Shown here one piece after another: positions 1 to 5,223 of a stretch of DNA of 14,505 nucleotides. Where the stretch lies: NCBI GenBank assembly GCA_015486475.1, contig WFRO01000230.1, positions 1 to 14,505 on the forward strand, given 5' to 3'. The notes under the pieces were generated by a model. The model had not been told where the DNA came from. It made no database searches and saw only the letters and a list, made by a program, of their open reading frames with translations. Source of the DNA: Bacteroidales bacterium. Lineage in GTDB: Bacteria; Bacteroidota; Bacteroidia; Bacteroidales; VadinHA17. The position numbers and the translations under genes are program-made. Numbering within the stretch: the first letter of the stretch is position 1; every line of letters starts with the position of its first letter.

Positions 1-179
1 CGCAGGTAAAACCGGTCGAGGGCTTCCTCCTCCCCTTCCGCCTCGATATACACGGAACCGTCACGCTCGTTGCGGACGAAGCCTTTGATCCCCTCTTTTT
101 GGGCTTCCTTCACCGCAAAATAGCGGAATCCCACATTCTGGACCCGCCCTGTCACTTTCATGACATACGATCTTTTCAT
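1..179 (-). CDS. acyP: Acylphosphatase, C-terminal part cut by window edge
   Basis: Small cytosolic enzyme that hydrolyses the carboxyl-phosphate bond of acylphosphates. The visible 59 residues begin MKRSYVMKVTGRVQNVGFRY. They contain the acylphosphatase signature GRVQxVGFR, with the phosphate-binding Arg at residue 19, followed by the second motif GFVRNERDGSV with the catalytic Asn at residue 37. The family is about 90 residues, so roughly the last third lies beyond base 1. The start at 179 is preferred because it gives the usual short strand before the signature; Met7 (base 161) is an alternative. The gene starts 15 bp after the stop of the minus-strand gene at 195-554, so the two are probably co-transcribed. 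The Asn in place of the more usual Gly in VQGVGFR is a tolerated variant, as far as I know. Confidence 0.88.
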   Translation of the reverse strand, partial: MKRSYVMKVTGRVQNVGFRYFAVKEAQKEGIKGFVRNERDGSVYIEAEGEEEALDRFYL

Positions 180-194
180 CACCCGGGAGATCAG

Positions 195-554
195 TTATTC
201 TTCTTTCTCTGCCTTTTTTTCTGGCTGCTCTTCTTTTTTCTTCGGGGTTTTCCGGGCAATTTTCTTTTTGGGTGCAGCGGTCACTTTGCTTAATTCCTCA
301 AACAGCTCATCCATCTTGCCGAAGAACTCCTGTTTGATCGTACCGACCACCTTGCGCGGCGACCCTTCTCCGGCTGCCTCTGCCAGATGGTTCAGACGGT
401 AGATCTGGTTATTGCGCAACACGATGGCATCCGAGATCAGGGCAATGACCTCCTCCCGTTTTTCCGGATGGTGGGTGATCATCCCGAAACCATCGGAAGC
501 GAACTGTTCGGTCAGACAATTGATCTCTTTTTTCAGACTTTTGATAGAACTCAT
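195..554 (-). CDS. Small conserved-looking protein with Lys/Glu-rich tail, function unknown
   Basis: A 119-residue protein starting MSSIKSLKKEINCLTEQF. I do not recognise a named family, though short proteins with an SIKxLKKxIN start occur in Bacteroidetes. The first 90 or so residues read as an amphipathic, mostly helical domain (about 1-92) with a His-Pro-Glu motif near residue 29. The last 27 residues are a charged low-complexity tail of Lys, Glu, Pro and Ala (AAPKKKIARKTPKKKEEQ and on), likely disordered and possibly nucleic-acid or membrane-surface binding; that last point is inference. An in-frame Met 17 codons upstream (base 605) exists, but the 554 start is better because the extension runs into the divergent promoter region. 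It leads a probable two-gene unit with the acylphosphatase 15 bp downstream. Confidence 0.72.
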   Translation of the reverse strand: MSSIKSLKKEINCLTEQFASDGFGMITHHPEKREEVIALISDAIVLRNNQIYRLNHLAEAAGEGSPRKVVGTIKQEFFGKMDELFEELSKVTAAPKKKIARKTPKKKEEQPEKKAEKEE

Positions 555-580
555 GATCCCAGTTATTGATTTTCTTTCGC

Positions 581-614
581 CGAAAATAAAAAAATCCGGC
601 AACATTTCCGCAAA
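581..614 (-). promoter_or_regulatory. Candidate Bacteroidetes promoter for the 195-554 gene
   Basis: On the minus strand a TATTTTCG box (588-581) is one base off the Bacteroidetes TAnnTTTG -7 element. A TTTG (614-611) lies 22 bp upstream, one base longer than the usual 19-21. It is placed 27 bp before the start codon. Confidence 0.35.
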
Positions 615-640
615 AGAGATGAACTCTTCCCGAAATTCGC

Positions 641-648
641 TAATTTTG
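641..648 (+). promoter_or_regulatory. Candidate -7 box for the aldose epimerase
   Basis: TAATTTTG matches TAnnTTTG exactly and lies 27 bp before the ATG at 676. No clear TTTG is seen 19-21 bp upstream, so only the -7 half is supported. It lies back to back with the candidate promoter of the 195-554 gene. Confidence 0.35.
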
Positions 649-675
649 GGATCCTAACCCAAACAAAAGAAAGCC

Positions 676-1821
676 ATGAAAAAGATCCTTTTTTTATTTT
701 TGATCGTACCGTTTTTTTTCGCCTGCACCTCCCACAAGACCTCCACAAAAGAGGAGGTACTGAAGTCGGGTCTGAAGGTATCGGATTTTGATACGATACT
801 GGACGGTAAGAAAGTATCCCTGTATGTATTAAGGAATGCCTCCGGTATGGAGGTAGCCATCACCAATTATGGCGGCCGCATTGTCTCGATCATGGTCCCC
901 GACAGGGATGGCCACTGGGCCGATGTGGAGCTGGGCTTTGGTAACATTCATGATTATTTAAAGGTAAAGAACAATTTCGGAGCCCTGATCGGGAGGTATG
1001 CCAACCGCATCGCCAAAGGGGAATTCACTCTGGACGGCAAGACCTATACCCTGGAGAAGAACAACGGCCCCAACCACCTGCATGGTGGCAGTCATGGTTT
1101 TGACACGAAGGTTTGGGATGTCCGGGGCGTGACGGGCAATGAGATCAAACTGCATTATCTCTCCAAAGATATGGAAGCCGGATATCCGGGCAACCTGGAT
1201 GTGAACGTCAGCTACACGCTCACCGACGACAACAAGATCATCATCGATTATACGGCCACCACCGATAAGACGACCGTCGTCAACCTGACCAACCATGCCT
1301 ATTTCAACTTGAAAGGCGCCGGCGAAGGGACCATCCTGGACCATGTCCTGATGATCCCCGCAGATTATTTCACGCCGGTTGATTCCACCCTCATCCCCAC
1401 CGGCGAACTGCGCCCGGTGGAGGGTACACCGATGGATTTCCGCAAGCCTGTGCCCATCGGTGAACGGATCAATGATCCTTACGAGCAACTGATACTGGGC
1501 CATGGCTACGACCACAACTGGGTGCTGAAGGAAGAGGCCAGTGACAAGATCATCCTCGCAGCACGCGTGGTCGAACCTGCCTCCGGCCGTATGCTGGAAG
1601 TCTATACCAACGAACCGGGGATACAATGCTATACCGGCAACTTCCTCGACGGGACCGTTCACGGCAAAGGCGGCAAGGTTTACCTGCGCCGTGGCGCTGT
1701 ATGCCTGGAGGCACAACACTACCCCGACTCACCCAACCACCCGCAGTTCCCCTCCGTCGTCCTGAAGCCGGGAGATACCTACCATTCCGTGTGTATGTAT
1801 AAGTTCGGAGTGAAGAAGTAG
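676..1821 (+). CDS. galM: Aldose 1-epimerase (mutarotase), probable lipoprotein
   Basis: Interconverts the alpha and beta anomers of aldoses such as galactose and glucose. The 381-residue protein is complete. A hydrophobic N-terminus ends in FFAC with Cys17, a lipobox-like site, so it is probably exported and lipid-anchored rather than cytosolic. The mutarotase fold follows from about residue 37. Active-site motifs are NHLHGG (133-138, His136), NLTNHAYFNL (203-212, His207, the likely general acid) and CLEAQ (343-347, Glu345, the likely base). GYDHNW (277-282) and TNEPGIQ (311-317) are further family motifs. No Leloir genes, sugar transporters or glycosidases lie next to it, so the substrate is not given by context. 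Export would fit mutarotation of sugars released outside the inner membrane. Confidence 0.93.
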   Translation: MKKILFLFLIVPFFFACTSHKTSTKEEVLKSGLKVSDFDTILDGKKVSLYVLRNASGMEVAITNYGGRIVSIMVPDRDGHWADVELGFGNIHDYLKVKNNFGALIGRYANRIAKGEFTLDGKTYTLEKNNGPNHLHGGSHGFDTKVWDVRGVTGNEIKLHYLSKDMEAGYPGNLDVNVSYTLTDDNKIIIDYTATTDKTTVVNLTNHAYFNLKGAGEGTILDHVLMIPADYFTPVDSTLIPTGELRPVEGTPMDFRKPVPIGERINDPYEQLILGHGYDHNWVLKEEASDKIILAARVVEPASGRMLEVYTNEPGIQCYTGNFLDGTVHGKGGKVYLRRGAVCLEAQHYPDSPNHPQFPSVVLKPGDTYHSVCMYKFGVKK

Positions 1822-1840
1822 GGAAGGCAGAAGGAAGCTC

Positions 1841-1880
1841 GAAGGGTGAAGGGTGAAGGCAGGATGAATGTCGAATGTCG
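1841..1880 (+). repeat. Short 7-nt periodic repeats (GAAGGGT / AATGTCG)
   Basis: GAAGGGT occurs twice in tandem, then GAAGGCA (1841-1861), then two tandem AATGTCG (1867-1880). This is the start of the 1822-2328 spacer, 19 bp past the epimerase stop. The purine-rich strand is the one collinear with the epimerase. Confidence 0.7.
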
Positions 1881-1901
1881 AACAAAGAACACCGAATATC
1901 G

Positions 1902-1919
1902 CCTGCCTGCCGAGGCAGG
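1902..1919. repeat. Inverted repeat CCTGCC...GGCAGG
   Basis: CCTGCCTGCCGAGGCAGG is a GC hairpin that can form with either a 2-nt (CCTGCC-GA-GGCAGG) or a 6-nt loop. No T-run follows on + and no clear T-run on -, so it is not called as a terminator. Confidence 0.6.
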
Positions 1920-1974
1920 AATGATGAATTTTGAATTTTGATTTCTGAATGGGAGACTTCACGCAATGGACGCA

Positions 1975-2006
1975 TCCTTCGATACGCCTTCGGCTACTCA
2001 GGAACC
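1975..2006 (+). repeat. 33-nt dispersed repeat, copy 1
   Basis: Begins TCCTTCGATACGCCTTCG and ends GGCTACTCAGGAACC. The same unit, differing only at the two bases after CGCCT, occurs twice in tandem at 6523-6587. The centre GCC-TTC-GGC is a small dyad. Confidence 0.8.
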
Positions 2007-2030
2007 GACTACGGTAGGCAAAGTAGCTAG

Positions 2031-2170
2031 CAATTTCCTACTTAATTTCAGCCACGCAGTGGCATAATTTCGCGAACGAAGTGAGCAAATTTCTACCTAA
2101 TTTCGTGAGGGCGCAGCCCAAACTAATTTCGGCTGCGCTGCGCCTTCGCGTAGCCGCTTCGGCGAAGCAA
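2031..2170. repeat. Spaced (T)AATTTC words with small hairpins between
   Basis: AATTTC words begin with spacings of about 11, 22, 22, 11 and 26 bp (2032, 2043, 2065, 2087, 2098, 2124). Between them are short hairpins with 3-nt loops: GCCAC-GCA-GTGGC, GGGC-GCA-GCCC and, further on, GCTTC-GGC-GAAGC. No coding frame accounts for this stretch. Confidence 0.6.
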
Positions 2171-2182
2171 GGTAGCAGCCTA

Positions 2183-2237
2183 ATGACAATTGAATGACTA
2201 TTGTATGACGATCGAATGACGATCGAATGACTACTGT
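2183..2237 (+). repeat. 11-nt tandem array, five units
   Basis: Five consecutive 11-mers: ATGACAATTGA, ATGACTATTGT, ATGACGATCGA, ATGACGATCGA, ATGACTACTGT. The first five bases (ATGAC) are invariant and the last six vary, several being near-palindromic (CAATTG, GATC). Confidence 0.85.
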
Positions 2238-2247
2238 AACTCTTATA

Positions 2248-2275
2248 TTTTAGGCACTCCAAGTACTCCAAACTA
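2248..2275 (+). repeat. TTTAGGCACTCCAAGTACT word
   Basis: TTTAGGCACTCCAAGTACT (2248-2266) is identical to 4143-4161, and a one-base variant is at 4348-4366. It ends CTCCAAACTACTAA, much like 4366-4378. Confidence 0.75.
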
Positions 2276-2290
2276 CTAAAGCGGAAGGAA

Positions 2291-2317
2291 AGAAAAAAGA
2301 TCCCGCTGGGCGGGATC
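2291..2317 (-). terminator. Rho-independent terminator of tRNA-Ser
   Basis: On minus, an 8-bp stem GATCCCGC / GCGGGATC with a 3-nt loop (2299-2317) is followed directly by TTTTTT (2298-2293). It lies 12 bp past the tRNA 3' end. Confidence 0.88.
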
Positions 2318-2328
2318 AGGATCCTTTG

Positions 2329-2417
2329 CGGAGAAAGAGGGATTCGAACCCCCGGTCCGCCGGTAAGCGGACAACGGTTTTCAAGACCGCCGCATTCGAC
2401 CACTCTGCCATTTCTCC
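2329..2417 (-). tRNA. tRNA-Ser(UGA)
   Basis: An 89-nt class II tRNA. The 7-bp acceptor stem GGAGAAA/TTTCTCC spans 2417-2411 and 2336-2330, with discriminator G at 2329. The anticodon loop CTTGAAA places UGA at 2383-2381. A long variable arm pairs GTCCGC with GCGGAC, which identifies a serine tRNA. The T-arm contains GGTTCGAATCCC. CCA is not encoded, as is common in Bacteroidetes. It reads codons UCA and, by wobble, other UCN. It is a stand-alone gene with its own terminator. Confidence 0.96.
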
Positions 2418-2421
2418 ACTG

Positions 2422-2429
2422 CAAAAATA
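2422..2429 (-). promoter_or_regulatory. Candidate -7 box of tRNA-Ser
   Basis: TATTTTTG on minus (2429-2422) matches TAnnTTTG and lies 4 bp before the mature tRNA 5' end, so any 5' leader would be very short. The upstream DNA is a run of A/T without a clear TTTG at the usual distance. Confidence 0.4.
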
Positions 2430-2527
2430 GTCAAAATTTTAAAAATTTCTGTTAAAATTCATCATCGTCCCTGCTTCCTCCTCTTTACTCCTTGACTCAT
2501 TTCTCATTTCTCACCGCTCATCGCTTT

Positions 2528-2583
2528 GTTCGTCGATCATCGATCGTCGATCATCGTTCTTCAATCATCCTTCATCCTTCCCC
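2528..2583. repeat. 7-nt tandem array, eight units (GATCATC type)
   Basis: Eight consecutive heptamers: GTTCGTC, GATCATC, GATCGTC, GATCATC, GTTCTTC, AATCATC, CTTCATC, CTTCCCC. The register is exact. The same words recur at 13572-13606. Confidence 0.88.
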
Positions 2584-2594
2584 GGTAAACCGGG
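2581..2594. repeat. Perfect hairpin CCCGGT-AA-ACCGGG
   Basis: A 6-bp perfect inverted repeat with a 2-nt centre sits exactly between the two heptamer arrays. No T-run follows on either strand. Confidence 0.6.
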
Positions 2595-2600
2595 ACTTCC

Positions 2601-2677
2601 TTTTGCCTTTTGCCTTATGCCTTTTTACTTTTGCCTTTTTACTTTTGCCTTTTTACTTTTGCCTTATGCCTTTTTAC
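2601..2677. repeat. 7-nt tandem array, eleven units (TTTTGCC / TTTTTAC)
   Basis: Eleven heptamers in exact register. In order: TTTTGCC twice, TTATGCC, TTTTTAC, then TTTTGCC and TTTTTAC alternating through TTTTGCC, TTATGCC and TTTTTAC. The reverse complement (GGCAAAA) matches the AAGGCAA array at 3960-3987. The rest of the 2418-2953 spacer is pyrimidine-rich low complexity up to about 2700, then AT-rich DNA leading to the HU promoter. Confidence 0.9.
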
Positions 2678-2873
2678 TCTCCCTCTCCCCCTCTCTTTCC
2701 CTTTACAGGCCTAAGTTTCAGAAAATTTTACAGATTGTTGAAAAAATTCCCGGAGGCCGGCAGGGTCTCCATAACAGGCAATATATCAACATCTTACATT
2801 CCGGACGCCATAAATAAAAGTGTGAATAACTCCTGAAACCTGCATCATTATTGAGTTTTTTTAGCATTTTATA

Positions 2874-2904
2874 TTTGGAAAAAATGAGATTTCCATTATA
2901 TTTG
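2874..2904 (+). promoter_or_regulatory. HU promoter, Bacteroidetes type
   Basis: TTTG at 2874-2877, a 19-bp spacer, then TATATTTG at 2897-2904. This matches the TTTG-N19-TAnnTTTG consensus exactly. The predicted leader is about 40 nt. The -33 element itself lies within a second TATATTTG (2870-2877). Confidence 0.75.
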
Positions 2905-2953
2905 TGGTAACAAAAGTTATTTTTTTAGTACTAACCCTAAAAAATTTTAAATT

Positions 2954-3226
2954 ATGAACAAAGCTGAATTGATCGATGCAATTGCCAGCAAAGCCGGTAT
3001 GTCAAAAGCTGACGCAAAAAAAGCTCTGGATGCTTTCGTAGACACCACAAGTGATGCCCTCAAAAAAGGTGATCGTGTTGCTTTGGTAGGTTTTGGTTCC
3101 TTCTCCGTAAGTGAAAGAGGAGCAAGAACGGGCCGTAACCCGCAGACAGGGCAGCCCATCAAGATCGCTGCCAAAAAAGTCGTTAAGTTCAAGGCTGGCA
3201 GTGAACTTTCCTCCACGGTCAAGTAA
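2954..3226 (+). CDS. hup: HU-family DNA-binding protein
   Basis: A 90-residue histone-like protein that binds and bends DNA as a dimer and compacts the nucleoid. The N-terminal helices (MNKAELIDAIASKAGMSKAD and on, about 1-40) form the dimer body. The beta arms carry the family signature VGFGSFSVSERGARTGRNPQ at 45-64, with the intercalating Pro of RNPQTG at its tip. The protein closes with VVKFKAG, the usual end of the HU fold. Length and sequence are typical throughout. It has a strong promoter of its own and a strong terminator 24 bp after the stop, consistent with an abundant, monocistronic message. Which HU paralogue of the genome this is cannot be told from one window. Confidence 0.96.
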   Translation: MNKAELIDAIASKAGMSKADAKKALDAFVDTTSDALKKGDRVALVGFGSFSVSERGARTGRNPQTGQPIKIAAKKVVKFKAGSELSSTVK

Positions 3227-3250
3227 AAGATCAAAAAAAAATCCAAAAAA

Positions 3251-3280
3251 GGAGCACAAGGTGCTCCTTTTTTTATTTTT
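3251..3280 (+). terminator. Strong terminator after HU
   Basis: GGAGCAC-AAG-GTGCTCC, extendable by A/T pairs on both sides, is followed by TTTTTTT (3268-3274). It ends only about 9-14 bp before the trmH start codon. Confidence 0.9.
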
Positions 3281-3288
3281 ATCCCGTG

Positions 3289-3954
3289 ATGGAAAAAGAC
3301 CTGATCGTTTACCTGGAAAGCTTCCTCACCGAACGCAGGAGAGCACTATTCCGCCGGGTGCTGGACCAGCGCACGCGCTATCTGACCGTGGTGCTGGAAG
3401 ACCTCTACCAACCGCACAATGCCAGTGCCGTCCTGCGCAGTTGTGAATGTTTCGGCATACAGGATGTCCACATCATTGAGAACAGGAACAAATATACGGT
3501 CAACCCCGACATTGCCCTGGGCTCATCCAAATGGCTCAACCTTATAAAATACAACAACAGGGAAGACAATACGACCGCTGCGATCCGGTCGCTGAAAGAG
3601 CAGGGATACCGGATCGTCGCCACCGTGCCGGGAGAAGATGCCACCCCCCTGGAAGCATTCGATCTTGCTGCAGGGAAAGCAGCCCTCCTCTTCGGCACAG
3701 AGCTCACCGGCCTCACCGGAACGGCCGTCTCCCTGGCCGACGAGAAGCTGGTCATCCCCATGTACGGTTTCACGGAAAGCTTCAACATCTCCGTATCTGC
3801 GGGGATCATCCTCAGCCACCTGGTCTTCCGGCTGCACAAAACCACAGGCTGGCAGCTCTCCCCCGAAGAAAAAGAGGCCATCTACCTGGAATGGCTCAAG
3901 AACAGCATCAAATCCTCCGAACAGATCATAAGGAAATGGGAGGAAAAGGGATAA
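3289..3954 (+). CDS. trmH: TrmH-type tRNA (guanosine-2'-O)-methyltransferase
   Basis: SPOUT-class RNA methyltransferase of 221 residues that uses S-adenosylmethionine. By similarity to TrmH it modifies ribose 2'-O of G18 in the tRNA D-loop. Motif 1 is LEDLYQPHNASAVLRSCECF, with the Asn and Arg of the active site. Motif 2 is LLFGTELTGLT. Motif 3 is IPMYGFTESFNISVSAGIIL, which forms the cofactor-binding trefoil knot. A C-terminal helical segment (SPEEKEAIYLEWLKNSIKSS) resembles the TrmH tail that helps bind tRNA, which favours TrmH over the RlmB or YsgA families. The ATG at 3289 is preferred to the GTG just before it. It follows the HU terminator by about 10 bp, with no separate promoter seen, so expression probably relies on read-through or on a promoter inside the hup gene. 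Confidence 0.87.
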   Translation: MEKDLIVYLESFLTERRRALFRRVLDQRTRYLTVVLEDLYQPHNASAVLRSCECFGIQDVHIIENRNKYTVNPDIALGSSKWLNLIKYNNREDNTTAAIRSLKEQGYRIVATVPGEDATPLEAFDLAAGKAALLFGTELTGLTGTAVSLADEKLVIPMYGFTESFNISVSAGIILSHLVFRLHKTTGWQLSPEEKEAIYLEWLKNSIKSSEQIIRKWEEKG

Positions 3955-3959
3955 GTAAT

Positions 3960-4022
3960 AAGGCAAAAGGCAGAAGGCAAAAGGAAGGATGATCGTCGAA
4001 GGTCGAAGGTCGAATGTCCAAG
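3960..4022 (+). repeat. 7-nt tandem array, nine units (AAGGCAA / GTCGAAG)
   Basis: Nine heptamers in register: AAGGCAA, AAGGCAG, AAGGCAA, AAGGAAG, GATGATC, GTCGAAG, GTCGAAG, GTCGAAT, GTCCAAG. It starts 5 bp after the trmH stop, with the purine-rich strand collinear with trmH. Confidence 0.88.
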
Positions 4023-4113
4023 GGTCGAAAAGTGGAAAAAGTATGAAAAGTGAGAAGTCCTTCGTGCTTTGTGCTCATTGCGTGAAGCCTTCCTCTGAAA
4101 ACCACCAACCAGT

Positions 4114-4152
4114 AACTTTTAACTTTAGGCACTTTAGCGCACTTTAGGCACT
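4114..4152 (+). repeat. 39-bp exact direct repeat, copy 1
   Basis: Begins AACTTTTAACTTTAGGCACT and ends CACTTTAGGCACT. An identical copy is at 4319-4357, 205 bp downstream. Internally it holds three GGCACT/GCGCACT words. Confidence 0.92.
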
Positions 4153-4221
4153 CCAAGTACTTAAAGTACTCCAAGTACTCCAAGTACTCCACACTCCACA
4201 CTCCACACTCCACACTTCATC
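4151..4221 (+). repeat. 9-nt then 7-nt tandem arrays
   Basis: Four 9-mers (CTCCAAGTA, CTTAAAGTA, CTCCAAGTA, CTCCAAGTA; 4151-4186) pass directly into four 7-mers CTCCACA and a CTTCATC (4187-4221). The change of period happens without a break, at the shared prefix CTCCA. Confidence 0.9.
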
Positions 4222-4225
4222 AAGA

Positions 4226-4260
4226 GGTGCTGGGTGCTGGGTGCTGGGTGCTGGGTACTG
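4226..4260 (+). repeat. 7-nt tandem array, five units (GGTGCTG)
   Basis: Four GGTGCTG followed by GGTACTG, in exact register. Confidence 0.9.
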
Positions 4261-4290
4261 CCCGCCCGGACGAACGTCCGTTCGGACGGG
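4261..4290. repeat. GC-rich 15-bp imperfect hairpin
   Basis: The arms CCCGCCCGGACGAAC and GTCCGTTCGGACGGG pair at 12 of 15 positions with no loop left over, plus one G-T wobble. Nested alternatives CGGAC-GAAC-GTCCG and GTCCG-TT-CGGAC also exist. No T-run follows. Confidence 0.65.
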
Positions 4291-4318
4291 GGTGCAGGGT
4301 AAAATACCTGACCCCCTC

Positions 4319-4357
4319 AACTTTTAACTTTAGGCACTTTAGCGCACTTTAGGCACT
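4319..4357 (+). repeat. 39-bp exact direct repeat, copy 2
   Basis: Identical to 4114-4152. It is followed by TCAAGTACTCCACACTAC, a variant of the words after copy 1. Confidence 0.92.
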
Positions 4358-4465
4358 TCAAGTACTCCACACTACTAATCCCCCTGTCTTAGTGACAGAC
4401 AGCATGTAGTTGGTGACGAATGCATGTTGTTTGGGGATGATTTCGTTTTTTTCAGACATTTTTCG

Positions 4466-4473
4466 TATTTTTG
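4466..4473 (+). promoter_or_regulatory. Candidate -7 box for the LytTR regulator
   Basis: TATTTTTG matches TAnnTTTG, 40 bp before the ATG at 4514. TTTC at 4441-4444 lies 21 bp upstream as a weak -33. A small dyad CTGTC-TTAGT-GACAG lies further up at 4384-4398. Confidence 0.42.
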
Positions 4474-4513
4474 TAATGGTCCCGTAAGACGATCTTAACC
4501 AAAAACCTGCAGA

Positions 4514-5212
4514 ATGAAGTGTATTATTATAGAAGATGATGAACTCTCAAGGAAGGTGCTGGAGGAATATATCCGGAAAACAGATCATCTGGATCTGGTA
4601 GCTTCTTTCCATTCCGCCATTGATGCGATCAACCATCTCAGCCAGGACACCAAGGTCGATCTGGTCTTTCTGGACATTGAACTGCCTCAGATGTCGGGCG
4701 TGGAGTTCCTGGAGAGCCTGCAACTGACCCCCCAGGTGATCATCACCACCTCCAAGGACAAATATGCCGTCAAGGCATTCGATTTCAATGTCACCGACTA
4801 CCTCCTGAAACCCATCCGTTACCCCCGTTTCTACAAGGCCGTAGACAAAGCTTTCAAGCTGGAGAAACTGTATGAGGTGAACCGCATCGATGATGAGATC
4901 TTCATCAAAAAGAACTCAACGCTCATCAAGCTGGCTTATGACGACATTCTCTGGATCGAGGCGCTGGAGAACTACGTGGTGCTGAACACCCAGAAGGACA
5001 AGTATACCATTCATTTCACCATGAAGGCGATGGAGCAGACCCTGCCCAAGTACAAGTTCCTGCGCATACACCGGTCTTACATTGTCAATCTGCGGAAAGT
5101 AACTGCCATCAAGGAAAAGAACCTCACCATAAGATTTTCTGACAAAACCCAGGAGCTCCCCATAGGCAAGTCGTACAGGGAAAGATTACTGAAAGAGATC
5201 AAAACGATGTAA
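4514..5212 (+). CDS. LytTR-family response regulator
   Basis: A 232-residue two-domain response regulator. The receiver domain (about 1-118) has the acidic pocket Asp8-Asp9, phospho-acceptor Asp54 in VFLDIELP, the conserved Thr79 and Lys99 in YLLKP. The LytTR DNA-binding domain (about 128-230) has the typical opening FIKKNSTLIKL, ILWIEALENYV and the conserved HRSYIVNL (186-193). LytTR proteins usually bind tandem direct repeats upstream of target promoters. No sensor kinase is next to it; in Bacteroidetes the partner is usually a 5TM/LytS-like or His_kinase-family protein elsewhere. The aminotransferase gene starts 11 bp after the stop, so the two are probably co-transcribed. It is complete with all key residues. 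Confidence 0.93.
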   Translation: MKCIIIEDDELSRKVLEEYIRKTDHLDLVASFHSAIDAINHLSQDTKVDLVFLDIELPQMSGVEFLESLQLTPQVIITTSKDKYAVKAFDFNVTDYLLKPIRYPRFYKAVDKAFKLEKLYEVNRIDDEIFIKKNSTLIKLAYDDILWIEALENYVVLNTQKDKYTIHFTMKAMEQTLPKYKFLRIHRSYIVNLRKVTAIKEKNLTIRFSDKTQELPIGKSYRERLLKEIKTM

Positions 5213-5213
5213 A

Positions 5214-5220
5214 AGGGGGT
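5214..5220 (+). promoter_or_regulatory. Strong Shine-Dalgarno site of the aminotransferase
   Basis: AAGGGGG stands 3-4 bp before the ATG at 5224. Most starts in this window lack such a site, so efficient re-initiation after the LytTR stop is likely. Confidence 0.5.
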
Positions 5221-5223
5221 ATC

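Noticed and set aside
958..1719. Long antisense open frame of 253 residues inside the epimerase
   Set aside because: Shadow of a GC-rich gene; the plus-strand frame has all the mutarotase motifs.
2038..2424. Minus-strand open frame of 128 residues
   Set aside because: It covers tRNA-Ser and the 11-nt repeats, and its codons follow those features.
2492..2836. Plus-strand open frame of 114 residues before HU
   Set aside because: Leu/Phe/Pro-rich low complexity that simply translates the TTTTGCC/TTTTTAC arrays; it runs into the spacer before the HU promoter.
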